64,000 bases of DNA from Stieleria bergensis (lineage in GTDB: Bacteria > Planctomycetota > Planctomycetia > Pirellulales > Pirellulaceae). This document shows, one piece after another, positions 35,361-45,072 of this stretch. Position numbers and translations under genes: made by a program. Each line of letters opens with the position of its first letter. The first letter of the stretch is position 1. The stretch lies in NCBI GenBank assembly GCA_007745635.1, contig CP036272.1:1269619-1333618 (forward strand). The letters are read 5' to 3'. Under the pieces are notes generated by a model that saw only the letters and a program-made list of their open reading frames with translations, was not told the origin of the DNA and made no database searches.

Positions 35361-35411
35361 TGTTTGCGATCGTCGTTCAGCGTTTGGCCAGTTAAGCAAT
35401 CGGAATTCCCT

Positions 35412-36407
35412 GTGGCCGAACATCCTTTCTTTGATCCCGAAGTCGCACAGCGATTGGCGGTAACCCCGTTGGTCGCTCGTGGCAGTAAATTGGGAACCGT
35501 CTCGGGACGCCATCAAAGCCCCCATCGTGGCTCAAGTGTCGAGTTTGCGCAGTATCGACGTTACCAACCTGGCGACGACCTGAGGCGTTTGGATTGGCGT
35601 GCCTACGGTCGCAGCGAGCGATATTACGTCAAGGAGTTTGATGCGGATACAAACTTGCGTTTAGTGTTGGTGGTCGATAGCAGCGGTTCGATGGGCTATT
35701 CCAATCGATTGTTGTTAACCCAGCAGATCGCGTCGACGCTGGCGTTCATGGCCGTCGCTCAAGGTGACGCGGCGGGGCTTTTGACGACCAACCAGCCCCG
35801 TCAGCAAACGCGAACCGAGTCGCCGGCTGCGGACAGCATGCAGGGCTTTAATTTCCTGCCGCCGCGCCGGGCTGCTGATCAAGTTTCGATTCTGTTTGAC
35901 CGTCTGGCTCAATTGAAGCCCAGTGGTGAATCGAATGTTCCCGCCGCGCTGCATCATTTGGCTCAGACCGTCCGCCAGCGAGCAATGGTGGTGATCATTA
36001 GCGACTTGTTGTTCCCCCCACAGGCAATGCGTCCAGCGCTGGAGCATCTTGGGCATTCCAAGCATGATGTGGTGCTCTTGCAGTTAGCGGATCCTGAAGA
36101 GCTGCAGCCCCGTTGGAATCGACCGGTCCGCCTGCTGGATATGGAGAATGATCAGACCTATTCTGTCGATCCAGATCAAGTCGCTCACGATTACCGGCAA
36201 GCTTACGATCATCATCTGCAACAGCTCCGCGACATCGCTGCAGACACCGGGATAGATTACCAGTTGATGGTCCAAGATCAGTCGTTGGAAGAATTGCTGT
36301 CGACCTTGTTGGCCAAGCGAGCCTCGGCAGGCGGCGCCAGCGTCGGGCCCGCTGGTCCCGCCAGTGGTCCCGCCAGTGGTCCCGCCGATCGCGGCAAGGA
36401 GTTTTGA
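35412..36407 (+). CDS. DUF58/VWA-like protein
   Basis: Soluble protein of about 331 residues. The N-terminus is the DUF58 block (GRHQSPHRGSSVEFAQYRRYQPGDDLRRLDWRAYGRSERYYVKEF), followed by a VWA-like domain with a MIDAS-type DSSGSM. DUF58 proteins are regular partners of MoxR. The start is uncertain: GTG at 35412 (VAEHPFFDPEV) fits the family and has GGAA upstream, and TTG at 35364 would add 16 residues. The C-terminus carries a short 12-bp DNA repeat (36351-36386) encoding Ser-Gly-Pro-Ala units. Its TGA overlaps the next ATG (TGATG). Confidence 0.88.
   Translation: MAEHPFFDPEVAQRLAVTPLVARGSKLGTVSGRHQSPHRGSSVEFAQYRRYQPGDDLRRLDWRAYGRSERYYVKEFDADTNLRLVLVVDSSGSMGYSNRLLLTQQIASTLAFMAVAQGDAAGLLTTNQPRQQTRTESPAADSMQGFNFLPPRRAADQVSILFDRLAQLKPSGESNVPAALHHLAQTVRQRAMVVIISDLLFPPQAMRPALEHLGHSKHDVVLLQLADPEELQPRWNRPVRLLDMENDQTYSVDPDQVAHDYRQAYDHHLQQLRDIAADTGIDYQLMVQDQSLEELLSTLLAKRASAGGASVGPAGPASGPASGPADRGKEF
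36351..36386 (+). repeat. Three 12-bp units at the end of the DUF58 gene
   Basis: Three in-frame units of GGTCCCGCCAGT type encode a short Gly-Pro-Ala-Ser tail. The two last units are identical and the first differs at its start. In-frame length change by slippage would be tolerated. Confidence 0.8.
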
Positions 36408-38440
36408 TGAACTTCTTGCATCCGCAATACTGGTGGTTGATGCCATTGGTGTTGTTGCCAATCGTGATTCATTTGATCCATCGTCGGCGGCATCGCGAGC
36501 TGCCTTGGGCGGCAACCATGTTTCTTCAGCAACCGGGCGAGAATCGCCGCGGGCGTGCTCGATTGAAACGCTGGCTGATCTTGGCTGCCCGAGTGGTGGT
36601 TGTTGCGGCGATTGTCCTGTCACTGTTACGGCCGATGCTGGGCGGCAGGCTGGGGAACCTGGCCGGGCAATTTGGCAATCAGCGCACCGTGATTCTATTG
36701 CTCGATCGATCGGCGTCCATGCAGCGCAAAACGGCGTCCGGCGTTTCACTGCAAACGCTGCTGTTACAGCAAGTTGATGAAACACTGCAGATCGTCCAGC
36801 CAGCGCGTCGTGTGGTGATTGGCAGCGGTTTGGCCGAACCCCTTGAAATGTCCGTCGACGCAACACTGTTGCGGTCGCCGCTGAACGATCCCAGCGACTC
36901 CGCGGCAACACTGCCGGATCTGGTCTCGCGGGCGCTTCAATACATTTCAACCAACGAGCTTTCACAGGCCGAGTTATGGATTTGCAGCGATAACAGCCAA
37001 GCGGCGTGGCAGCTTGATTCGCCTGCCTGGCAAGCGATCAAGGAAAGCGTTCAAGCATCGACCGCTGACCTGAAAGTCGAACAGTTTGTCGTTGATGATT
37101 CCGCACTTGATCCCGGTGTGAATCGTTCCATTGAAGTCCAGTCATTGCGCCAAGTCAGTCTGCCTGCCGCGCATGAACAAGCGACCTCAAAAAATCAGCT
37201 CGTCATGTCGCTGCGAGTCATTCAGGATCAGCCTCCAGATCAAAGTCAGTCAGAGTCCGTTGAGGTTCAGGTCAACGTCGGCGAAGTCACGCATTTGGTT
37301 CAAGTGCCGATTCAAGGTGTTGTCAACCAACAAACGAATGTGCGAGTTCCCTTGGGCGACGATGATCAGCAGCGGTTCGGTTGGGTGGCTTTGCCGCCTG
37401 ATTCCAACCCAGCAGACAATCGGTGGTATTTTGTCAGCACACCTGCCGATGCGATCAGGTTGGGCTTGGTGATGCAGGCCAGCAGTGATGCGCTTTGGGG
37501 TGCCGCCGATGTTTTAGGCACGGTGGCATTTGAAAGTGATGAACTGGATGATGAAGCGTTGGCAGACTTGGGAGTTCTGTTGTGGCAGGGAGACTTGCCA
37601 GGTGTGGATGATCAGCGGCAGATCGACGCGTTTTTACAACGTGGCGGTCAGGTTGTTTTCTTCCCGCCTGCGACGTTGCAAACGGCAACACAAACGAACG
37701 AGTTTCAATCGGTGCGATGGAACGCTTGGCAGCGAGACCAAGAGCGGTCAGGGCAGTGGGGGCCGCTGGAGTTTGCCTATCGCTCAAACTGCTCCATCGC
37801 GGGGGAATTGGTTGCCGAAGCCGTCGATGAAGCGACCGGAGAAGCCCTGATCGGCAGTCGGCAGGTGGGACGTGGCAAGGCCTGGTTCTGCGGCGCCGAC
37901 GTGACCGATCGCAATAGCCAGTGGGTCAATCAAGGAGCCGCGTTGTTTTATCTGTTGCATCAAGTCACTCGCGCCGCGACAGAGATGCCCAATCAAACGC
38001 GACAGCAAACCGCTGGAAAGGTTCGTGGACTCTCTGGAGACATGGATGCGTCTTTCGTGACCCAGTTGTGCGGTGATTCTCAGTTTGCCAGTCGCGCCTT
38101 TGGCGATCATGCAGGGGTGTATCAAGTGGAGCTTGAATCAGCCGACTCAGATGAGTGGGTTGCCGTCAATCGGCCCGCTGCTGATGCACTGGCAAAGGAC
38201 TACGGGGACAGTGATTTTACAAAAGCCTTTCCAGATTGGGATTGGAATCGAAACACGATTCAATCCAGTGTCGGTCCAGGATCGGGGCTTCTGCAGGAGG
38301 TCTGGTCAGCCATTTGGATGTTGGTGATCGTGGGACTCATCGTCGAGGCCTGTTTGTCATTGCAGGGTGGCATGGCAAAGCCCAAAGCGATGGCATTGAG
38401 TTCCCGGACGACTCCAGTGGATCAAGGAGGCCGTTCATGA
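36407..38440 (+). CDS. BatA-like membrane protein with VWA-type domain
   Basis: 677 residues. The N-terminus, FLHPQYWWLMPLVLLPIVIHLIHRRRHRELPW, is the aerotolerance (BatA N-terminal) module: a TM helix followed by an Arg-rich loop, then a second TM helix (WLILAARVVVVAAIVLSLLRP). Next comes a VWA-like domain with LLLDRSASM, a beta-rich central part, and a C-terminal TM helix (VWSAIWMLVIVGLIVEACLSL). Such proteins act with MoxR and DUF58 at the membrane, but the process is not known. Translation is coupled to the previous gene by a TGATG overlap and to the next by ATGA. Confidence 0.83.
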   Translation: MNFLHPQYWWLMPLVLLPIVIHLIHRRRHRELPWAATMFLQQPGENRRGRARLKRWLILAARVVVVAAIVLSLLRPMLGGRLGNLAGQFGNQRTVILLLDRSASMQRKTASGVSLQTLLLQQVDETLQIVQPARRVVIGSGLAEPLEMSVDATLLRSPLNDPSDSAATLPDLVSRALQYISTNELSQAELWICSDNSQAAWQLDSPAWQAIKESVQASTADLKVEQFVVDDSALDPGVNRSIEVQSLRQVSLPAAHEQATSKNQLVMSLRVIQDQPPDQSQSESVEVQVNVGEVTHLVQVPIQGVVNQQTNVRVPLGDDDQQRFGWVALPPDSNPADNRWYFVSTPADAIRLGLVMQASSDALWGAADVLGTVAFESDELDDEALADLGVLLWQGDLPGVDDQRQIDAFLQRGGQVVFFPPATLQTATQTNEFQSVRWNAWQRDQERSGQWGPLEFAYRSNCSIAGELVAEAVDEATGEALIGSRQVGRGKAWFCGADVTDRNSQWVNQGAALFYLLHQVTRAATEMPNQTRQQTAGKVRGLSGDMDASFVTQLCGDSQFASRAFGDHAGVYQVELESADSDEWVAVNRPAADALAKDYGDSDFTKAFPDWDWNRNTIQSSVGPGSGLLQEVWSAIWMLVIVGLIVEACLSLQGGMAKPKAMALSSRTTPVDQGGRS

Positions 38441-40638
38441 TGGCTTTGTTGAGCATCGTGGCGATGGGAGCGGTCATCCTATTGTCTGTCACCATTTGGC
38501 AGCGCAGTGGCCGCCGTCGACGGGTGGCGATTGTCGAGGCCGCACGCGTCTTGATTGTCGCGGTGGTGTTGTTTTTTGCGTGGCAGCCAGAGTCGCTGGT
38601 TCCCGTGAGGCAAAACCAGCAGCGCGACCTGGTCATTTTGGTCGATCAAACGGACAGCATGCAAACATCCGATGCCCTAGGCAACCAACAACGCGAACGA
38701 CTGTCCCGCTTGTCCGCAGCGAATGCGCTGATGGAATCTGCAGCCTGGGATGATCTGGATTCGCGCATCAGGCGAAGGGTCATTCCGTTTGGAGACCAGG
38801 ACGGCGGACGCTCTGATTTAGCGTTGGCAATGCGGCAGGCATGCGCTGATCATCCAGATTCGCTGGCCATGGTCATGGTTTCCGATGGGCAGTGGAATCG
38901 GGGACGGTCACCCATTGATCAAGTGCTGCAGGACTCGCTGCAGTTCGCTGATGCGTGGCAGATGCACACCGTCAGCGTTGGAAGTGAGCAGCGCTTGCCA
39001 GACATTCAGTTGATGCAAACTCAGATCCCAGCCTTTGCAGTCGTCGATCGTTCGATTGGGATCCCGATCTCCCTGCGCAATCGCTTCTCAACAACGCAGT
39101 CAATCAGCGTGCGGTTATTGGCTGAAGACGAACAAGGCGGTGTGACGGAAGTGGCGACGCAAGCGGTTCAAGTGTCTGCCAATGGTCGCTACGATGGTCG
39201 CCTGCAGTGGCAATCTTCCCAAGCGGGGACCTATCAATTGACGGTTGATGTTCCAGAGTTGCCCGGTGAAAGTGATCCCAATAACAACCAGTTCAGCCGA
39301 CAGGTTGTTGTGCGGCCGGAGGCGTTAAAGGTATTGGTGATCGAGAGTCGCCCACGCTGGGAGTTTCGGTATCTTCGCAATGCTTTGATTCGTGATCCAG
39401 GCATCGATGTTCAGTGTCTGTTGTATCAGCCGGATCTAAAAGGGCAGGGTGGTGGCGGCAAAGACTATATCGAACAGTTTCCACAGGTCGCCGAGCAGCT
39501 GGCTGGCTTTGATGTGATCTTCGTGGGAGACGTGCCACTGCAGACGTCTGCCGATGGACAGAAAGGCCTGAGCGTCAAACAGGCCGAACAGCTCGCTGAT
39601 TTGGTTCGACAACAAGCTTGTGGTCTGGTTTTGATGCCGGGACCGCGCGGGTTGCAGCAGTCGTTGCAGGGATCGGCGTTGGCAGCGCTCTTTCCTGTTG
39701 AAATGGATGTCGCGCGTCCCAAAGGCAGCGGTGCTGAACAACCAGGGGCATTCGTCTTGTCGCGAGCCGGTCGGGAGAGTCTGTTGACTCAGTTGTCCGC
39801 TGATCCAAAAGACAATTGGTCCGTTTGGGAGTCCTTGCCAGGGTTCTACTGGCATGCCGCTGCACTGAGAGCCAAGCCCGGCAGTCAGGTGCTGGCGGTG
39901 CATGCAGATAAGGTGAATTCGTTCGGCAGGGTGCCTTTGCTGGCGACTCGGTCGGCAGGCGCGGGTAAGGTGCTCTACATGGGAACCGATTCGGCCTGGC
40001 GATGGCGGATGGGGGTGGAAGACAAGTACCATTATCGATTTTGGGGACAGGTAATTCGCTGGATGGCCTATCAGCGAAACATGGTCGTTGGACAACGGAT
40101 GAGGTTATCGTATCAACCGGAGGAGCCAGATGCGGGAGTCCCCGTCGCTTTTCGAGCCAGCATCATGACGGTCGACGGGCAACCGCTGCAAGAACCGACC
40201 GTCGAGCTGATTGCTCAGTCAAGCGACGGCGGCGAGCTGCGGTTTCAGTTGCAATCAGCCGACCAAGGTTGGGGCGTTTACAATGGAGACTTTGCCTTTC
40301 CGAAAGCCGGACGCTGGACGGTCCGATTACAAACGCCCCCCGGGCAGCCTCCAGCAGCCAAACCGCTGGAAACAGAGATTGTGGTCAATGAACTGGCCGC
40401 TGACGGAATCGGTGAACCCGCCCGGCGCGATATCATGAACGAGATCGCACGGGTCGGTGGCGGGCAGAGTTTTGAAATCACGGACGCTGCCGGTCTGGTT
40501 GCCACGGCAAATCAAGCTCTGGCCAGTGATCAGCAGATCAAACGCATCCAGTGGTGGAATCACCCGGCTGTGATGTTAACCTTGATCGCCGGCCTCTCCT
40601 TGTTTTGGGTTGGCCGGAAATGGGCGGGAGCCATTTGA
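38437..40638 (+). CDS. BatA/VWA-related membrane protein, glutamine amidotransferase-like core
   Basis: 734 residues from the ATG at 38437, which overlaps the previous stop (ATGA) and has a strong AAGGAGG at 38424-38430; the frame opens earlier, but that start is less likely. Two N-terminal TM helices are followed by a VWA-like region with ILVDQTDSMQ, beta-sandwich domains, and a segment (about 355-480, KVLVIESRPRWEFRYLRNAL) that resembles a class I amidotransferase-like fold seen in planctomycete BatA-type proteins, then a C-terminal TM helix (HPAVMLTLIAGLSLFWVG). The role in the operon is likely structural. Confidence 0.75.
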   Translation: MMALLSIVAMGAVILLSVTIWQRSGRRRRVAIVEAARVLIVAVVLFFAWQPESLVPVRQNQQRDLVILVDQTDSMQTSDALGNQQRERLSRLSAANALMESAAWDDLDSRIRRRVIPFGDQDGGRSDLALAMRQACADHPDSLAMVMVSDGQWNRGRSPIDQVLQDSLQFADAWQMHTVSVGSEQRLPDIQLMQTQIPAFAVVDRSIGIPISLRNRFSTTQSISVRLLAEDEQGGVTEVATQAVQVSANGRYDGRLQWQSSQAGTYQLTVDVPELPGESDPNNNQFSRQVVVRPEALKVLVIESRPRWEFRYLRNALIRDPGIDVQCLLYQPDLKGQGGGGKDYIEQFPQVAEQLAGFDVIFVGDVPLQTSADGQKGLSVKQAEQLADLVRQQACGLVLMPGPRGLQQSLQGSALAALFPVEMDVARPKGSGAEQPGAFVLSRAGRESLLTQLSADPKDNWSVWESLPGFYWHAAALRAKPGSQVLAVHADKVNSFGRVPLLATRSAGAGKVLYMGTDSAWRWRMGVEDKYHYRFWGQVIRWMAYQRNMVVGQRMRLSYQPEEPDAGVPVAFRASIMTVDGQPLQEPTVELIAQSSDGGELRFQLQSADQGWGVYNGDFAFPKAGRWTVRLQTPPGQPPAAKPLETEIVVNELAADGIGEPARRDIMNEIARVGGGQSFEITDAAGLVATANQALASDQQIKRIQWWNHPAVMLTLIAGLSLFWVGRKWAGAI

Positions 40639-40642
40639 CCTG

Positions 40643-43600
40643 ATGAATCCACAACGCATCGAATCGATTGAGATCCCGGAACGCTTAGCGGAATTGCTGA
40701 GCCGATTCGGTCGTGCGCAATGGCGCGGTCTGATCAAGCGACGCTTGGCGATGGGAGTCCTTCTCATCTGGGCTGTCTTTATGGCGTGCTGTGTGGTGGA
40801 GCGTTTGCAGGCGATCCCTGCGCTGGTTCGCGCAGTGATCCTGATCGGCATCGTGTGTGTGGCCCTGTTTCAGTTGCTGCAGATTTTGATCTGGCCACTA
40901 CGGCATCGTGGTTTGATGGCGTTGGCCAGTCGGTTCGCTCAGGACCAACACGACAGCCAGCACGCCGATTTTGCTGATCGACTTTTCGGCGCGATTGAAC
41001 TTTCGCAGAATCCACGTGAACTCGCACGATCGAAAGACCTCTGCCAGGCTTCGCTGCATCGGTTAGATCAACAAGCGGGGCCACTCGATGACCGGCTGTT
41101 TGATGATTCCAGCCCGTCGATCTGGCGCCGAGGTCTGGTGGCGTTTTTGCTGGGCAGCTTGCTCTGCATTGCTGCGATGCCAGCGGCTTGTTGGAACACG
41201 ACGCAGCGAGTGTTGCTGCCGTGGCACTCCATTGAACGATACACGTTTGTCGCCAAGCCATCTTTGCCTGCGATTGTGCATGTGCCAGTCGGTGAAACAA
41301 GTTCTTGGTCATTGCAATTGCCCAGCGGCGGACGCTGGATTCCCGCCACGGCAACCCTGGCCGGGGAAGATTGGAGCCAATCAGCGGAGCTTGTAACTGG
41401 TGGCGATGAACAGCTTGCAGGGCGTTATCCATTTGAAATCCCCGGTCTTCAGCAGCCCAGTGAGTTAACCGTTCGGGTCGGTGACCTGCAGATCACGCAG
41501 CGTTTTTCCCCTGCGTCTCGGCCTGTTTTGAAGTCGCTGGACGCGGAGGTCTGCTTGCCAAACTATCTGCAGTTGGCCGATCAAGATCCTTGCCTGAAAA
41601 CCACGATCGATGATGGGGTGTTTGCGTTGGTTAAAGGGGCCAGTGCCAGTGTGCTGGCGACCTTTTCGAAGCCTCTCTCGCATGCCACTGTCAATGGAAA
41701 AACCATTGCAGTGACGGGGGATCGGCTGGAGATCCCCGTCGACGGGCAGGATGAGATCTTGGTGGATTGGGTCGATGAGCTGGGAATCGCTGTTGCTGAG
41801 CCGTTGTTGATCACGGTGGACCGGTTCGATGATCGCTTGCCTGCATTACAGGTCACACACGATCCTATCGACCAGCGCGTGCTGGATTCTCAGCCCTTGG
41901 AGTTTCGGTTGCTGGCGGAAGACGATTTTCGTGTGCGTGAAGTCACCTTGCACTGGCGCAGTGCCGACCAGAAAGGACAGCGCGTGCTTGGTCCCGCGCA
42001 GCGTTTGACGGTGACTTCTTTATCCAATGACCAGCCTGTCCGATTGCCTCTTCAGGCGGTCTTTCAAGCTTCAGCAATGCATGCACCCAACGGGCTGGTG
42101 GAATTGCAGTTTTCGATCGCTGATGACCATCCGGAACATCACCCGGTCTTCAGTCAACCGATTGAGTTGCAGGTGTTGTCGGCAAACGATCATGCGATCT
42201 GGCTTTCCAACCAGCTTGAACGTTGGCAGCAGTCGGCGTTAGATTTGCGTGATCAAGAGCTACAGTTGTTTCAACGGAATCAAACCTTATACAGTCAGCC
42301 AGCCGATCGGCGTGATGCAGATTGGGCAGAACAGGTTTTTCGCCAGGCTCGCGAAGAAACCATCAATGCGCGCCAATTGCGACAGGTCGCTGCCGAAGGA
42401 AAACGTTTGCTGCAGATGGCGGCTCGCAATCAACGTGTTGAGGTTCAGGAACTTGAGACGTTGGCGACCAGCGTGAGTGCATTGAGCAAGATGGCCAATC
42501 AGCAAATGCCCGAGGTGAGCAAACTGTTGAAACAGGCTGCGGACCTTGCCGATGCGAGTCTGGCAGCGGCGATGTTGCCCGCAGCCGACCCGTCTGCGGA
42601 CGCTGACATTGCCAAAGACCGCACGAAACCGGGAGACACGGATAACGAGTCGCCGTTTCAAGCTGCTGCGGACACGGAAACCACCCAAGGTGATCTCAAG
42701 CCGGGGCAGGGCAGTGCAGAGACAAATGCAAATGCAGAGACCAATGCAACCGCTTCGTCTAGCGACGGTTCCAAGCCTCGTTTAGGGCTGCTAAGCACCA
42801 ACGTCGTTGACACCTCCGGACGCAAAGTCAAACCGACCGCCCCAAGCAAGGCGGAGGGGCAGCAGCAAGTGGACCAGGCCTTGGCCGAAGCGATCGAGCG
42901 GCACACGGAACTGGTCGCACAGTTCGACGAGGTCGCTGATCAGTTGAAGGCCTTGTTGGGCAATCTGGAAGACAGCACGCTGGTTAAACGTTTAAAGTCC
43001 GTCAGTCGAATGCAGAATCGCTTGTCGGTTCAGCTAAGTCATCAGATGGAACGGCGCTTCGCCCAGCCAGCTGACCAGAGCGATGCAGAGGTGGAGCCGT
43101 TGGTTCAGCAGGTTGCTGAAGCGTCTAGGAAAGTCGGTTTGGTGATGGATGATCTGGATGCTTTTTGTGAACGTCGCGACGTGCCTCATTTCGCCCATGT
43201 GTTGGCTGAAATGAAAGCATCATTGGTGACGCAAAAGTTATCTCAGTTAGAAAAGGACGTGGTTGATCGTCCTGGACTGGCATTCAGTGCAGCCGAATAC
43301 TGGGCGGATACCCTCGATCGCTGGGCCGATGATCTGGTGCTGCCTGGCGAGCAACAAGAGCCGTCCAACAGCACCCTCAAGAATCCCAAGTCGCTCTCGC
43401 CAAAGATCCTCTTGGAACTGATGCGAATCTTAGAATCCGAAGTCAACTTGCGGACTCAGACTCGCATCGCCCAGCAAGGCAAGCAAGCCATGGAGCCCAA
43501 CGATTACATGGCTGAGGCGATACGGTTAAGCGAAACGCAAGACTTGTTGCGAGATCGAATGGACGTCGTCATCGATACCTTGATCGCCGTCCCTGAAGGT

Positions 43601-44008
43601 CAAGTACATTTTCGCGGCGAAATCGATCTGCTGGGGTTTGCTTCGGACGCGATGGTTGACGCGACAAAGACGTTGGTACAGCCAGAAACTGGGCCGCCCG
43701 CTATCGCCGCGCAAACCGAGGCCATTGAACTCTTGTTGCGAAGCAATAAAGTCAATCCGGACACCAGTGGCAACAGTCGCCAGGGCAGTCAAGGTGGAAC
43801 GACCGATCAGGCTGCATTGACCTTGTTAGCTGAAGGCTTGAACGAGAAAGCCATGCAACGTGATTCGGAGACACTGCTGTCAACGGGCGGGCAGAATCAT
43901 CGCGTGCCGCAAGTGATTCAGTTCGGGCTGCAAGAGTACTATCAGCGGCTTGATCAGCGCCGGCGTCCGGAGCCTTCGTCGCCGTCCAATCAGGAGGCGT
44001 CGCAATGA
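40643..44008 (+). CDS. DUF4175-like large membrane protein with coiled coil
   Basis: 1,121 residues from the ATG at 40643, 4 bp after the previous stop. Three N-terminal TM segments lie within about residues 30-205 (LLIWAVFMACCVVERL; VRAVILIGIVCVALFQLLQIL; RRGLVAFLLGSLLCIAAMPAA). A beta-sandwich-rich middle follows (about 220-500), then a long, Gln/Ala/Leu-rich helical region with coiled-coil character (about 500-1100) interrupted by a low-complexity Asn/Ala/Glu stretch near 690-720. This is the layout of DUF4175 proteins found beside MoxR/BatA genes. No catalytic motif was seen. It overlaps the next gene by ATGA. Confidence 0.72.
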   Translation: MNPQRIESIEIPERLAELLSRFGRAQWRGLIKRRLAMGVLLIWAVFMACCVVERLQAIPALVRAVILIGIVCVALFQLLQILIWPLRHRGLMALASRFAQDQHDSQHADFADRLFGAIELSQNPRELARSKDLCQASLHRLDQQAGPLDDRLFDDSSPSIWRRGLVAFLLGSLLCIAAMPAACWNTTQRVLLPWHSIERYTFVAKPSLPAIVHVPVGETSSWSLQLPSGGRWIPATATLAGEDWSQSAELVTGGDEQLAGRYPFEIPGLQQPSELTVRVGDLQITQRFSPASRPVLKSLDAEVCLPNYLQLADQDPCLKTTIDDGVFALVKGASASVLATFSKPLSHATVNGKTIAVTGDRLEIPVDGQDEILVDWVDELGIAVAEPLLITVDRFDDRLPALQVTHDPIDQRVLDSQPLEFRLLAEDDFRVREVTLHWRSADQKGQRVLGPAQRLTVTSLSNDQPVRLPLQAVFQASAMHAPNGLVELQFSIADDHPEHHPVFSQPIELQVLSANDHAIWLSNQLERWQQSALDLRDQELQLFQRNQTLYSQPADRRDADWAEQVFRQAREETINARQLRQVAAEGKRLLQMAARNQRVEVQELETLATSVSALSKMANQQMPEVSKLLKQAADLADASLAAAMLPAADPSADADIAKDRTKPGDTDNESPFQAAADTETTQGDLKPGQGSAETNANAETNATASSSDGSKPRLGLLSTNVVDTSGRKVKPTAPSKAEGQQQVDQALAEAIERHTELVAQFDEVADQLKALLGNLEDSTLVKRLKSVSRMQNRLSVQLSHQMERRFAQPADQSDAEVEPLVQQVAEASRKVGLVMDDLDAFCERRDVPHFAHVLAEMKASLVTQKLSQLEKDVVDRPGLAFSAAEYWADTLDRWADDLVLPGEQQEPSNSTLKNPKSLSPKILLELMRILESEVNLRTQTRIAQQGKQAMEPNDYMAEAIRLSETQDLLRDRMDVVIDTLIAVPEGQVHFRGEIDLLGFASDAMVDATKTLVQPETGPPAIAAQTEAIELLLRSNKVNPDTSGNSRQGSQGGTTDQAALTLLAEGLNEKAMQRDSETLLSTGGQNHRVPQVIQFGLQEYYQRLDQRRRPEPSSPSNQEASQ

Positions 44009-45072
44009 TCTCACGTCGAAATGCGTTGGCGCTGCTCGCTGGCACACCGCTGGCAGGGCTGTCATCCGTTCAGGCTCAGCCGCCTACCGGTGATGCGCCC
44101 TTGACGGATCGAGGTTACATTGGCAGTGCGGTGTCGCGCGACGTTCAGCAAATGTACAAAAAGGGCTTGGCTTTCCTGCAAGCGACACAAGATGCGCGTG
44201 GCACTTGGCCAGCTGGTGAAGGTGCGGGGGCGGGCACGACCGGTCTGGCCCTGTTGGCTTGTCTAGCATCCGGAGTGGACCCTAATTTTGGTCCCTTTCG
44301 ACAAGTGATTCGCAAAGGGCTGCGGCACCTGATTGACGTGCAGTCACTGGTGACCGGGTACATCGGTCCAAGCATGTACCATCACGGCTTTGCACTGCTG
44401 GCATTGTGTGAAGCGATGGGCAGCGTCGATGACACGCTGGTGTTTGATGCTGACGATCCGCAAGAAAAACGTTCGTTGGCGCAAACGGTTGAGCTCGCGG
44501 TGCGGGCAGCGCTGACGGCTCAGAAACGCAATCGACATCGGGCTTGGCGTTATTCACCAGGAGCCAATGACGCCGATACCTCGGTCTCTGGCGCCGTGAT
44601 GATGGGACTGTTGGCGGCCAGGAATGCCGGCGTCGAAGTGCCCGATCAAAACATTGATCAAGCGCTGCAATACTTTGTATCGATGACCGCCGAAGATGGC
44701 ACTGTAGGGTACGTTGAATCCGGCGCCAGTGGTGGAGAGTCGATCGCTCGTAGCAGTCTCACTCACCTGGTCTTGGCACTGGCAAAACGGAGTGATCTTG
44801 CCGCCTATCAGGCGACTCTTGATTATCTGTTGGCGAACTTGGAAACCGAGCCGAGTTGGCCCGAGTATGCTCGTTACTATCAAGCACAGGCGTTGTTTCA
44901 AAGTGCTCCCAAGCAATGGAGCCAATGGAACCGCACACTGATTGCAAAGTCCTTGAAACTGCAACGACCCGATGGCAGTTTTCCTGGAGAGGTGGGTGTC
45001 ACCAATAGCACCTCCATGTCTTTATTGGCCTTGGCATTGAACTTTCGTTTCTTACCCATCTATGAGCGATAG
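44005..45072 (+). CDS. Exported alpha/alpha-toroid protein (squalene/prenyltransferase-type repeats)
   Basis: 355 residues. The N-terminus MISRRNALALLAGTPLAGLSS has a twin-Arg and a hydrophobic core, so Tat or Sec export is likely. The rest consists of repeats of the terpenoid-cyclase toroid type: ALAFLQATQDARGTWP-like first, then GLRHLIDVQSLVTGYIG, a third around AQKRNRHRAWRYSPGANDADTSVSGAVMMGL, and SLKLQRPDGSFPG near the end. No DxDD catalytic motif is evident, so it is likely a scaffold or glycan/protein binding protein, as in other planctomycete members. It overlaps the previous gene by ATGA and the next by 11 bp. Confidence 0.78.
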   Translation: MISRRNALALLAGTPLAGLSSVQAQPPTGDAPLTDRGYIGSAVSRDVQQMYKKGLAFLQATQDARGTWPAGEGAGAGTTGLALLACLASGVDPNFGPFRQVIRKGLRHLIDVQSLVTGYIGPSMYHHGFALLALCEAMGSVDDTLVFDADDPQEKRSLAQTVELAVRAALTAQKRNRHRAWRYSPGANDADTSVSGAVMMGLLAARNAGVEVPDQNIDQALQYFVSMTAEDGTVGYVESGASGGESIARSSLTHLVLALAKRSDLAAYQATLDYLLANLETEPSWPEYARYYQAQALFQSAPKQWSQWNRTLIAKSLKLQRPDGSFPGEVGVTNSTSMSLLALALNFRFLPIYER

